Shown piece by piece: positions 17,915-26,132 of a stretch of DNA of 33,308 nt; position 1 is the stretch's first letter; each line of letters starts with the position of its first letter. The DNA is taken from NCBI GenBank assembly GCA_002779995.1, contig PEWX01000060.1:1-33308 (forward strand), in the 5' to 3' direction. Origin of the DNA: Piscirickettsiaceae bacterium CG07_land_8_20_14_0_80_44_28. GTDB lineage: Bacteria; Pseudomonadota; Gammaproteobacteria; Thiomicrospirales; Thiomicrospiraceae. The translations under genes and the position numbers were made by a program. A model generated the notes under the pieces. That model did not search any database. It was not told the DNA's origin and worked only from the letters and a program-made list of their open reading frames with translations.

Positions 17915-20098
17915 ATGAATCGTTTCATTCGCTTATCCCAACAAATGCCGTTATTATTAACACTCAGTGTCGCTTTAAGCCTAATCGTTTTATTGAGTAT
18001 TACCGTCTATGAAGTGTCTGAACTGCAACGCCCACAACCGCAATCCTTAAAACCATCGCCCAAAATTCATACGCTGAAACTGGGGCATAATACCCCCGAT
18101 AATACCGCGCTCCATGCTGCCGCTCAGCGCTTTGCCAAACAGGTTGAGGCAGAAAGCCACGGCCGTTTAAAAATCGAACTCTTCCCGGCACAACAACTGG
18201 GCAATGATCACCAAATGATTGAAATGACCCGCGAAGGCGAACTGGATATACTATTGGTGCCGACGGCCAAATTAAGTGTTCCGATTCCGGCGATGCAATA
18301 TGCCGATCTGCCTTTTTTGTTTCCCACAAGAGAGGATGCCTATCGGTTATTAGACGGAGAGCCTGGTCGATTGTTGCTCGAAAAACTCAAGTCCATTGGC
18401 TTATTAGGCGTCACTTTTTGGGAGAATGGTTTTAAACACTTTACCGGTCATCAATTTTTTACCACCCCGGAAGATTTTGTCGACAAAAAATTTCGGATTA
18501 TGAAAAGCCGACTGATTGAATCTCAATTCAATGCCTTAGGCGCCGAAGCCATTCCCATTGATTTTCACAGCACCTATCAAGCCTTAAAAGACGGCGTGGT
18601 TGATGGACAGGAGAATCCTTTGGTCGCCATTGCCAGCATGGGATTTCACAAGGTTCAGTCACACTTAACCCTCAGTGAACATGGCTATTTAAGTTATGTG
18701 TTTGCCTTTAGCCAAAACACCTTCTCAAAATTACCACAAGATTTAAAAGCGCTACTGATTGAAGCTGCTCACGACCAAACAGACTGGGAACGTCAAGAAA
18801 CGCAAAGGCGTGAAACCGCCTTCTTAACTAAAATTAAGGATGCCGGTGTGCAGGTTCGAGGGTTAACTCGCCAGCAGCGCCAAGTTTTGGCTGCCAAAAC
18901 GGCACATCTGATTCAACAATTTGAACCGATTATTGGTAGCAATATCATCAGTTACACCCAAACCGACCTCAACCAAAAATATGCATTCTCAGACAACACA
19001 CCCAAAATCGCGATTGGGCTCAACACCGACCTGTCTTCTGAAGCCAAACAAGCAGGATTAGCCATTAAACGCGGGATGGAATTGGCCATTGCCGACCTGA
19101 ATGCCCAAGGCGGACTGTTAGGACAAGAGGTAGTATTGCTACCGATGGATCACCGTGCCTTGAGTAGTCGCGGCCAACAAAATATAGAAAAATTGGCGCT
19201 CCAAAAGCATTTAATTGCCATTATGGGCGGGGTTCACAGCGCAGTCATCATGGCCGAGTGCCCACTCATTCACCGCCTGAAAATGCCTTACTTAGTGCCT
19301 TGGGCAACAGCAACGGAGATTACCAAAGCCGATGGACAACATCAATTCCTGTTTCGCGTGTCGATTAATGACGCCATTGGCGCTAAAAAATTGGCAGACT
19401 TTACCGTACAACATCATCAAAAGCCGGCGATTATTGTCGAAAATTCGGTTTGGGGGCGGAGCAATCTACAACGGCTAAAAGCATTTCTAACTGAAAAAGC
19501 CATACCGCCGGTATTAGAATTTACCTTTAATCGGGGTCAAAGAGATTTCGATGCGCTCATTGAGCTTATAAAACAAGTGGACGCCGATTCGATCATTTTA
19601 GTTGCCAACGCACAAGAAGCCGCCGCCCTTGTGAAAAGACTGCATCAAAAGCAGAGATTACTGCCGATTATTTCTCATTGGGGGATTGCCGCCGGCAATT
19701 TTTTTGAGGAGGTTTCCCCCTTTTTATCTGAGTTAAACCTGCATTTGCTACAAACCTATTCATTTTTTGAACCCCATAACGCCACTAAACATCACCTTTA
19801 TCAACGCTATCTTGAGGTTTATCAAACGCTTGATATCCCCTATGCAGCCAATGGCGTTGCCCAAGCATACGATCTCGTTCACCTACTGGCCTTAGCCGTT
19901 GAGCAACAGCAAAGTACCGACCCGGAAGCGATCCAACAAGCCATGGAACAACTGCCGCCCTACCAAGGCGTGTTAAAAGACTATGCACCCGCCTTTAGCG
20001 CCGATTCACATGATGCTTTAACCGAAGAAGATATTTATATTGCCAAGGTCACCCCCAAAGGTCAGCTGCTAGCGGTTGCACCACAGGAGACACCATGA
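17915..20098 (+). CDS. membrane-anchored fusion of a TRAP DctP-type receptor and a LivJ-type (type I) periplasmic binding domain
   Basis: A 727-residue protein with a single N-terminal membrane segment (about 11-35, hydrophobic with no evident signal peptidase site) and two different solute-binding folds outside the membrane. Residues about 52-345 are DctP-like: LGHNTPDNTALHAAAQRFA, FPAQQLGND, the ligand-carboxylate Arg in FRIMKSRL (about R193), and ALKDGVVDGQENP. Residues about 362-715 are a Peripla_BP_6/LivJ-like domain: IKRGMELAIADLNAQGGLLGQ, IMGGVHSAVIMAECPL, YLVPWATATEIT, FRVSINDAIGAKKLADF. No TRAP permease or Liv ABC genes are nearby, so uptake is unlikely to be its job. The stop overlaps the start of a GGDEF-EAL gene (ATGA, 20095-20098). 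Inference: a dual-ligand receptor that controls the neighbouring c-di-GMP enzyme. Ligands are unknown; DctP proteins usually bind organic acids and LivJ types bind amino acids, amides or urea. Confidence 0.85.
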   Translation: MNRFIRLSQQMPLLLTLSVALSLIVLLSITVYEVSELQRPQPQSLKPSPKIHTLKLGHNTPDNTALHAAAQRFAKQVEAESHGRLKIELFPAQQLGNDHQMIEMTREGELDILLVPTAKLSVPIPAMQYADLPFLFPTREDAYRLLDGEPGRLLLEKLKSIGLLGVTFWENGFKHFTGHQFFTTPEDFVDKKFRIMKSRLIESQFNALGAEAIPIDFHSTYQALKDGVVDGQENPLVAIASMGFHKVQSHLTLSEHGYLSYVFAFSQNTFSKLPQDLKALLIEAAHDQTDWERQETQRRETAFLTKIKDAGVQVRGLTRQQRQVLAAKTAHLIQQFEPIIGSNIISYTQTDLNQKYAFSDNTPKIAIGLNTDLSSEAKQAGLAIKRGMELAIADLNAQGGLLGQEVVLLPMDHRALSSRGQQNIEKLALQKHLIAIMGGVHSAVIMAECPLIHRLKMPYLVPWATATEITKADGQHQFLFRVSINDAIGAKKLADFTVQHHQKPAIIVENSVWGRSNLQRLKAFLTEKAIPPVLEFTFNRGQRDFDALIELIKQVDADSIILVANAQEAAALVKRLHQKQRLLPIISHWGIAAGNFFEEVSPFLSELNLHLLQTYSFFEPHNATKHHLYQRYLEVYQTLDIPYAANGVAQAYDLVHLLALAVEQQQSTDPEAIQQAMEQLPPYQGVLKDYAPAFSADSHDALTEEDIYIAKVTPKGQLLAVAPQETP

Positions 20099-22365
20099 CA
20101 GCATTTCCACAACATCACACCGGTCACCCTAAAAAAAGTATCAAAACCCGCATTATTTGGACGATTAGCCTATTAATGCTCAGTGGCATTTTGTTTATTG
20201 CGACCCTCGCCTCACTTCAAACCTATCATCTAATGAAATTGCAAACGGAGAGTTATTTTAATAACCTCACCAGCACCTTATATAATCGGCTGGAACAACA
20301 CCTGACTTACCTAATAGAAAACAGTGATCGCCTCACTCAAAATGAGTTGATGGTGAATGCTTTTACCGACAGTTTGGGACGACAAAAATACCTGTCTCCT
20401 TTAATGAAAGGGTTTATGCAACACCAAGATGTTCAAGCCATTGCGCTCGTGGATTATGATGCCCATCCGATTTTTCAAACGCACGGTGCCCTCCTTCAAT
20501 ACAACCAGTCACCGCCATTACGTGCCGCCTTGACATTCACTCAAACCCGCTATTTTGTTGAACAAGGGTTTTTGTATATTATTTCGCCCATTAAATACTA
20601 CACCACCACCCAAGGCGCATTGATTGTTCGGTATAAATTGAAAAATTTGATTGAAGCCTATTTGCCTGTCATTGACCATGGTTATGCCAGTATCACTCAT
20701 CAAGATCAAATAATTTTTTCCAATGGCCACAGTGACGAAAAAAATGTCATGTATTTTGACAACGCCCCCTTCACCAATCCGGATGACCTGATTGCCCAAC
20801 TCGGATTAAAAGTCACCATCAGCGTCAAAAAAAGTTATTTTTTAGAACCCATTTTAAAAGCCACAGGCAAGGTGATCTTAATCAGTTTGATTTTTTTGGT
20901 CTTTAGCCTGTATGCGGCCTATCAGGTAGCCAACTCGGTTGTCACTCCCATTTTAGAATTACTAACACGGGTACGCATGTCTACAAAGAGCCAAGAGGTC
21001 TTATGCAGCCCATTAGGAACCAACGATGAACTAGATGAATTGGCGATTGCTTTTGACGAAAAAACCTACAACCTACAACATCAAGCGCAACACGATGCGT
21101 TAACCGATCTGCCCAATCGAATCTTATTTGTCGACCGTTTACAACAGGCCATGCCGATACGCAAGCGCCTTCAGCAAAAACTGGCCGTGTTGTTTTTAGA
21201 TTTGGATCGGTTTAAAGAGGTCAATGACTCCTTTGGCCATGAAGTGGGCGATCAGTTGATCGATAAAGTTTCACAACAAATCCAACAACATTTACATCCC
21301 GAGGATACTTTAGCTCGATTTGGTGGGGATGAATTTGCCATACTCATTTATCAATTTGATCACATCAGCCAACTCGTCAAGCGCATTGAAACCATTCTAT
21401 CAACCTTTCACCAACCCTTTAGTGTCGGAGATTTACAAATTTTTTCCACTTGTGGGATAGGCATTGCCCTCTACCCTGAAAATGGTCAGGACGCTTCTAC
21501 CTTGATGAAAAATGCTGATGCGGCGATGTATCAAGCCAAGCAAAAAGGCCAAAATCAATATGAATTCTATAGCCATGACATGACCGAGCAAACCTATGAA
21601 CGGGTTCGTTTAGAAAGCGAACTCCGCTATGCACTGGCGCATAACGAATTAGAAGTTTATTACCAGCCGCAAATTGAGATGACCACCGGGAAGGTCGTTG
21701 GCTTAGAAACGTTAATGCGTTGGAACCACCCCCAAAAAGGCCGTATTCCACCCGATATGTTTATCCCGTTTGCTGAAGAGATTGGTTTGATTGTGGAAAT
21801 GGATCGCTGGTCAATGAATCAGGCGATGAAGCAGGTTCAACACTGGCAAACAATGGGATTAACCCCTGGAAAATTATCGCTCAATTTATCACTCATACAA
21901 CTCAATCATTTAGACTTTTTGGCATCCGTACAACAAGCCATTGCCCAAAGTCTCATACAACCTGAAGATTTAATGTTTGAAATCACCGAAACCCAAATCA
22001 TGCGCAACCCTGAACAAGCCACTCAAACTTTAACGCGATTAAAAGAACTCGGACTGAGTTTAGCCATTGACGATTTTGGCACAGGTCATTCTTCCTTGTC
22101 TTATTTGAAAAATTTTCCCATTGACAAACTTAAAATTGACCAATCCTTTGTTCGTGATATGACCACCGATAAAGACGATGCCAATCTGGTCAACGCCATT
22201 ATCAATATTGCCAAAAGTTTAGAGATGAGCGTAATTGCCGAAGGGGTTGAAACCCAAGCTCAAGCAGATATGCTTATCAGCAATGGCTGTCATGAAGCGC
22301 AAGGGTATCTGTATAGCAAGCCGCTCAATAAAGCGGACTGTGAAGCCTTTTTAAAAAGCCATTAA
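20095..22365 (+). CDS. membrane GGDEF-EAL c-di-GMP cyclase/phosphodiesterase
   Basis: A 756-residue inner-membrane signalling enzyme. TM1 (about 17-41) is followed by a periplasmic domain of roughly 210 residues, TM2 (about 256-280), a HAMP-like linker (PILELLTRVRMST then DELDELAIAFDE), a GGDEF domain and an EAL domain. The cyclase motif is intact (RFGGDEF, about 407-413). The allosteric RxxD position reads HPED, so product inhibition is probably lost. The EAL motif is LETL, which keeps the metal-binding Glu. Later phosphodiesterase residues are present: NLSLIQL, FEITETQ, IDDFGTGHSS, KLKIDQSFV and AEGVET. Both activities may therefore operate. It is coupled to the upstream DctP-LivJ receptor by ATGA and very likely receives its signal in the periplasm. 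Its 3' end overlaps the convergent metallopeptidase gene by 15 bases. Confidence 0.92.
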   Translation: MTAFPQHHTGHPKKSIKTRIIWTISLLMLSGILFIATLASLQTYHLMKLQTESYFNNLTSTLYNRLEQHLTYLIENSDRLTQNELMVNAFTDSLGRQKYLSPLMKGFMQHQDVQAIALVDYDAHPIFQTHGALLQYNQSPPLRAALTFTQTRYFVEQGFLYIISPIKYYTTTQGALIVRYKLKNLIEAYLPVIDHGYASITHQDQIIFSNGHSDEKNVMYFDNAPFTNPDDLIAQLGLKVTISVKKSYFLEPILKATGKVILISLIFLVFSLYAAYQVANSVVTPILELLTRVRMSTKSQEVLCSPLGTNDELDELAIAFDEKTYNLQHQAQHDALTDLPNRILFVDRLQQAMPIRKRLQQKLAVLFLDLDRFKEVNDSFGHEVGDQLIDKVSQQIQQHLHPEDTLARFGGDEFAILIYQFDHISQLVKRIETILSTFHQPFSVGDLQIFSTCGIGIALYPENGQDASTLMKNADAAMYQAKQKGQNQYEFYSHDMTEQTYERVRLESELRYALAHNELEVYYQPQIEMTTGKVVGLETLMRWNHPQKGRIPPDMFIPFAEEIGLIVEMDRWSMNQAMKQVQHWQTMGLTPGKLSLNLSLIQLNHLDFLASVQQAIAQSLIQPEDLMFEITETQIMRNPEQATQTLTRLKELGLSLAIDDFGTGHSSLSYLKNFPIDKLKIDQSFVRDMTTDKDDANLVNAIINIAKSLEMSVIAEGVETQAQADMLISNGCHEAQGYLYSKPLNKADCEAFLKSH

Positions 22366-23070
22366 CGCCGGCCCTTGCTGTTTAATCCAAGCTTTGTGTT
22401 TGAGCATATCCGGGCAATACTGCTGAACCAATTGCCAAAAATCCCGTGAGTGATTCGGGTGAACCAAGTGACATAACTCATGCACAATCACATAATCAAT
22501 TACCGGCTTTGGCGCCATGGCTAATCGCCAATTAAACTGGATTCGCCCATCGGCATAACAACTGCCCCAACGCGACCGATAAGTGCGAATCGTCACCTCA
22601 CCGGGGGTCACACCCATTTCCGCCGCTAAAATGACCAATCTCGGCAATAGATAGTCGGCTAATTGTTGGCGGTAAAAACGCATCCATTTTTGTTGTAAGG
22701 TCGCTTGCGGCAACTTTAACTGACGATGGGTTTTTAAAAAAGCGCACACTTGATTGCCCTCAAGTCGGACTTGCAAACTCCGCACAGCGGTAACATGATC
22801 CTCAGTATAGCGAATCGGCTCACCAAATAACGGCACCGTTCCCCCGGATTGCAATGTCATTTTGGCCGGCCATTTTGCCTGCTGCTTGTCAATGCTCGAC
22901 AATAACCATTCCGCTTGCGAAGCCACTAATTCAGCAATGGTTTGATCAGAAAACTGTTTAGGCACCATCAAACTCGCCCCGTCAGGCGACACCTTTAACG
23001 CAATCGACCCGCGTCGAGTGGTTTTAACAATCGTTAGTTGATGGTCACCCAGTTGTATCTGTTTTGCCAT
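22351..23070 (-). CDS. YgjP-like zinc metallopeptidase-domain protein (M48/DUF45)
   Basis: A 239-residue cytoplasmic protein with the YgjP-like domain. Family signatures are YRSRWGSCYADGRIQFNWRL and the zinc site VHELCHLVHPNHSRDFW (near residues 192-208), with the HExxH His pair and the downstream His and Asp. The molecular substrate of this family is not established. YgjP relatives are often found beside restriction systems, but no such genes are here. The gene is monocistronic. A perfect minus-strand TATAAT lies upstream at 23108-23113. Its stop lies inside the end of the convergent GGDEF-EAL gene. Confidence 0.88.
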   Translation of the reverse strand: MAKQIQLGDHQLTIVKTTRRGSIALKVSPDGASLMVPKQFSDQTIAELVASQAEWLLSSIDKQQAKWPAKMTLQSGGTVPLFGEPIRYTEDHVTAVRSLQVRLEGNQVCAFLKTHRQLKLPQATLQQKWMRFYRQQLADYLLPRLVILAAEMGVTPGEVTIRTYRSRWGSCYADGRIQFNWRLAMAPKPVIDYVIVHELCHLVHPNHSRDFWQLVQQYCPDMLKHKAWIKQQGPALMAF

Positions 23071-23107
23071 TTATGGTTTTCTCACACCGATTTAAAATCA
23101 AGCGGCT

Positions 23108-23134
23108 ATTATAGGGCAGATCCATTACCCTCAA
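23108..23134 (-). promoter_or_regulatory. candidate promoter of the YgjP-like gene
   Basis: Minus-strand TATAAT (23108-23113) is a perfect -10. TTGAGG (23129-23134) is the best -35, but the spacing is only 15 bases. The predicted leader is about 30 bases. Confidence 0.4.
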
Positions 23135-23182
23135 GTTGAAATCTACAAAACGCACCGACCCAAAATCGCCTAAAATAATGCC

Positions 23183-24091
23183 ATGAACCTTTTTCCAGAC
23201 ATTGCCTCGATTGAATACCATTTTACAATAACGGAAGCGAACACCATTTTATTGATGGCACTGCAAAGCCATTGCCCCGACTCGATTTCATTATCCAATC
23301 AACAATTTAAACAGCTCTGTGAAATGGGTGCGGTTTGGGTTGCAGAACCGCATCCTAAAACCGCAAAAATCGCCAGGCCTGGTCGAATTCGACGAGCCAA
23401 AAAAGCCCTAGCGATTCATTCGGAAGTGTCGGTTTATATCAACCCTCAGGTACTCAATAGGATAGCGCCTACCCCCATATTGATTGCCGATGAAGGCGAT
23501 TATAGCGTCTGGTATAAGCCAAAAGGGATGTTGTCTCAAGGGTCTAAATGGGGCGACCACACGACGCTTTATCGTTGGATAGAGCGCAACCGGCCATTTG
23601 AACTACACCCTCAAAGGCCTTGTTGGCCGGTGCATCGACTCGATAAAGCCACGGATGGTCTGATGCTGATCGCCCACACCAAAAAACGTGCGCACCAATT
23701 GGCTCGACAATTTGAATTGCGACACCTTCAAAAACACTATCGAGCCTGGGTGGCCGGCCATTTTTGCGACACCTTTTCAGGGTTACCGCACCACTTCCAA
23801 ACCCCCGTTCACTGTAAAAAAGCGCACACCGAAGTCCAAGCTTGCCATTATGATTCTGAACAAAATCGAAGCTTACTGACAATAAAACTGCATAGCGGGC
23901 GCAAACATCAGATCCGCATTCACCTGGCTGAAGCAGGGTTTGCCATTATCGGCGATCGCCTATACGGTCAGGCCGGTGAAGATGATATAGATCTGCAATT
24001 AACCGCCGTCAAACTGACCCTATTGCAAGACACTGAACAGCCGCTCAAAACCTATCAATTGCCAGAGTCGTTAATGTTTGGACAAACTTAA
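23183..24091 (+). CDS. RluA-family RNA pseudouridine synthase
   Basis: A 302-residue enzyme that converts uridine to pseudouridine in rRNA or tRNA. The catalytic motif HRLDKATDGL holds the nucleophilic Asp (about residue 153). Other conserved blocks are VWYKPKGMLSQG, HLQKHYRAWV and GRKHQIRIHLAEAGFAIIGDRLYG. The N-terminal part (about 40-95, QFKQLCEMGAVWV followed by IRRAKKAL) resembles the S4-like segment of a proteobacterial RluA subgroup. The target site cannot be fixed from sequence. The gene stands alone. The CCAGGCCTGG at 23373-23382 is read as GCC-AGG-CCT-GGT and forces an AGG arginine codon, which is unusual in this window. Confidence 0.9.
   Translation: MNLFPDIASIEYHFTITEANTILLMALQSHCPDSISLSNQQFKQLCEMGAVWVAEPHPKTAKIARPGRIRRAKKALAIHSEVSVYINPQVLNRIAPTPILIADEGDYSVWYKPKGMLSQGSKWGDHTTLYRWIERNRPFELHPQRPCWPVHRLDKATDGLMLIAHTKKRAHQLARQFELRHLQKHYRAWVAGHFCDTFSGLPHHFQTPVHCKKAHTEVQACHYDSEQNRSLLTIKLHSGRKHQIRIHLAEAGFAIIGDRLYGQAGEDDIDLQLTAVKLTLLQDTEQPLKTYQLPESLMFGQT
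23373..23382. repeat. CCAGGCCTGG palindrome, copy 6
   Basis: In the pseudouridine synthase gene, read as Ala-Arg-Pro-Gly, a different frame from the Gln-Ala-Trp copies. Confidence 0.85.
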
Positions 24092-24098
24092 TTTTTAA

Positions 24099-24272
24099 TT
24101 ATTGTGCGACTTCTCGATCCAGCTCTCGGTGGGCTTTTTCAGCGGCTTGTTTTTGATATTCTTTTTGTGCGGCGCGTTGTTGCGCGGCTTGCTCAGCCTG
24201 TTTCTCTGCCGAGCTACAACCGAAACTGGCAAAAATAAACATTGTTAAAACACCACTGATAAATTTTTTCAT
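24099..24272 (-). CDS. small putative lipoprotein
   Basis: A 57-residue product beginning at the ATG of 24272, preferred over the longer frame (from 24389) because AGGAAG lies 6 bases upstream and a signal peptide starts there. MKKFISGVLTMFIFASFGC is followed by an Ala-, Gln-, Glu- and Lys-rich charged helix of about 35 residues. The Cys at 19 is a plausible lipidation site, though Phe at -2 makes the lipobox imperfect. Its size and helical character resemble small cell-envelope lipoproteins such as entericidins or Lpp-like proteins, but there is no specific match. It is convergent with the pseudouridine synthase gene and divergent from korA. Confidence 0.65.
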   Translation of the reverse strand: MKKFISGVLTMFIFASFGCSSAEKQAEQAAQQRAAQKEYQKQAAEKAHRELDREVAQ

Positions 24273-24306
24273 GATTGTCTTCCTGATTATTATGTAACTG
24301 AAAGGT

Positions 24307-24335
24307 TTGTTGCCGACCAAAAGTTGTTCTAGAAT
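24307..24335 (+). promoter_or_regulatory. candidate promoter of the kor operon
   Basis: TTGTTG (24307-24312), a 17-base spacer, then TAGAAT (24330-24335; 5 of 6). The predicted start is near 24342, about 27 bases before the korA ATG, leaving the AAGGAAAG ribosome binding site inside the transcript. Confidence 0.4.
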
Positions 24336-24368
24336 AAGGCAAACTTTTTGCAAATACAAGGAAAGCGC

Positions 24369-26132
24369 ATGCCAAATCACCATCAACAAACGGTTCCCCC
24401 GCGCCTTGCCGTTTCTATTTCCGGTTCAGGCGGAACCGGTGCCGTCACCGTCGGGCTGATTTTATTGGATGCGGTTGCCAAAGCCGGATTTTATGGCAAT
24501 ATGACACGTGCCTTTGGCCCACAGATTCGCGGGGGTGAATCGGCGGTGATGCTGCATTTTTCTGATCAGCCAATTGAAACCCTTGCCGAATTTTCGCAAC
24601 TGCATCTTGCCTTGGACTGGGTTAAATTTGATCGGTTTGAAGATGAAATCCCACTTACGGCTGACAGCTTGGTGATTTACGAAAATAGCCGTGAAAAACC
24701 ACCAGGCCTGGTCGAAAATTCAGGCGCAACGCTGCTTGGCGTAGATTTACAAGCGATTGTCAAAACCATCAAAGGCAGCCGAATCAATATGGTCGCACTG
24801 GGCATTGTTGCACAGCAAATCGGCTTAGCCCGTCATTTTATTGAAGCGGCTTTGCAAAAAACCTTGGGACGAAAAGGCTCGGAAGTGGTTGAGACCTCAA
24901 TGGCTGCGGTTGACGCCGGCATGGCGCTATTAACCGACACGCCACTCAGCGGCTTAGCCAACTGGCAGCCCACCCATCAACCCCGCTGGAATATGAGCGG
25001 CAATGAAGCCTGTGGGTTAGGTACGCTTCGCGGCGGCCTCAAATTTGCCGCCGCTTACCCCATTACCCCGGCAACCGATATTGTCGAATATTTAGCCCGG
25101 CCGCTGGTGCAAATGGGCGGGAACCTGCTAATTGCCGAAGATGAATTGGCGGCGATGAATATGGTGATTGGCGCGTCCTTCGGTGGTGCCCCCAGCATGA
25201 CGGCCACCTCTGGCCCCGGGTTATCGCTGATGATCGAAGCCATGGGATTGGCGGTGGCTGCAGAAATTCCGGCACTGGTTATCACCGTTATGCGCGGCGG
25301 GCCTTCTACCGGTATTCCGACTAAATCCGAACAATCTGATCTTAACCAAGCGCTTTACGCCTTGCATGGCGACGCCCCCCATCTGGTCATCGCGCCGCTC
25401 AATATTCAAGAATCGGTTAATATTAGCCAATGGGCGCTGGCCTTGTCAGAAGCCCTACAAACGCTGGTCATTTTAGTCACCGACCAACATTTAGGGCAGA
25501 CTCGGATGATTATGGATCCAGTTGACAAATTGCCTTTAACCTTAAGCCGTTTGCAACCCAAAGCCGATCCAACCGCTGATACAGCCGTGCATTATCAACG
25601 TTATCAAATCACCGATTCCGGTATTTCGCCGATGTCTTTGCCTGGGATGGGTTCCTATCAATATGCCGCAGAAGGGCTTACCCACACCGAATCGGGGCTG
25701 CCTTCTTCTCGCGTTCAAGACCATGCGCAACACCTCCATAAACGCTCCCATAAAATACTGCAATTTGACTATGGCGAGCTTTGGGCGCAAAGGCTGCCAA
25801 TGGCCAATGCCCAACATACGGTGATTACCTGGGGCTCGAGTTTTGAGGCGGTTAAAGAGGCGGTCAAGCTGTTAAATCATCGAGGGGCAGCCATTTCACT
25901 AATTGGACTCAGACTGATTATGCCGTTACAAGCCGAAGCCTTGGCGGCGTTAACGCAACACCAAAAAGTGCTGGTCATCGAACAAAACGATTCCGCTCAG
26001 TTGAGCCATTATTTGCTGGCTGAAAAAGCCATTCCGCTCGACAGTGAAGCTTATGCAAAACCAGGCCCTTTGCTATTTAAGCCCTCTGATTTAATTCGCC
26101 CTATTCAAACCTGGATGGAGGATCGCACATGA
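24369..26132 (+). CDS. korA: 2-oxoglutarate:ferredoxin oxidoreductase, fused gamma-alpha subunit
   Basis: With KorB this thiamine-dependent enzyme interconverts 2-oxoglutarate plus CoA and succinyl-CoA plus CO2, using ferredoxin. The start at 24369 (587 residues) is preferred over TTG at 24348 because AAGGAAAG lies 5-10 bases before it. Residues about 15-190 are the gamma domain (SISGSGGTGAVTVG, FGPQIRGGESAV). Residues about 210 onward are the alpha domain (GNEACGLGTLRGGLKFAAAY then PITPATDIVEYLA, and TATSGPGLSLM). The C-terminal domain has WGSSFEAVKEAV and LIMPL. The fusion is usual for KorA/OorA types. The exact 2-oxoacid is inferred from family resemblance and pairing. It overlaps korB by ATGA. 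In autotrophs lacking 2-oxoglutarate dehydrogenase it can supply succinyl-CoA or work in the reductive direction. Confidence 0.9.
   Translation: MPNHHQQTVPPRLAVSISGSGGTGAVTVGLILLDAVAKAGFYGNMTRAFGPQIRGGESAVMLHFSDQPIETLAEFSQLHLALDWVKFDRFEDEIPLTADSLVIYENSREKPPGLVENSGATLLGVDLQAIVKTIKGSRINMVALGIVAQQIGLARHFIEAALQKTLGRKGSEVVETSMAAVDAGMALLTDTPLSGLANWQPTHQPRWNMSGNEACGLGTLRGGLKFAAAYPITPATDIVEYLARPLVQMGGNLLIAEDELAAMNMVIGASFGGAPSMTATSGPGLSLMIEAMGLAVAAEIPALVITVMRGGPSTGIPTKSEQSDLNQALYALHGDAPHLVIAPLNIQESVNISQWALALSEALQTLVILVTDQHLGQTRMIMDPVDKLPLTLSRLQPKADPTADTAVHYQRYQITDSGISPMSLPGMGSYQYAAEGLTHTESGLPSSRVQDHAQHLHKRSHKILQFDYGELWAQRLPMANAQHTVITWGSSFEAVKEAVKLLNHRGAAISLIGLRLIMPLQAEALAALTQHQKVLVIEQNDSAQLSHYLLAEKAIPLDSEAYAKPGPLLFKPSDLIRPIQTWMEDRT
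24702..24711. repeat. CCAGGCCTGG palindrome, copy 7
   Basis: In korA, read as CCA-GGC-CTG-G (Pro-Gly-Leu), the third reading frame used by this motif. Extended palindrome ACCAGGCCTGGT (24701-24712). Confidence 0.85.

Noticed and set aside
24337-24352. Sigma-54-like promoter (GGCA...TTGCA, GG and GC spaced by 10) before korA
   Set aside because: Transcription would begin about 12 bases downstream, inside or after the ribosome binding site and almost at the start codon, which would leave no usable leader.
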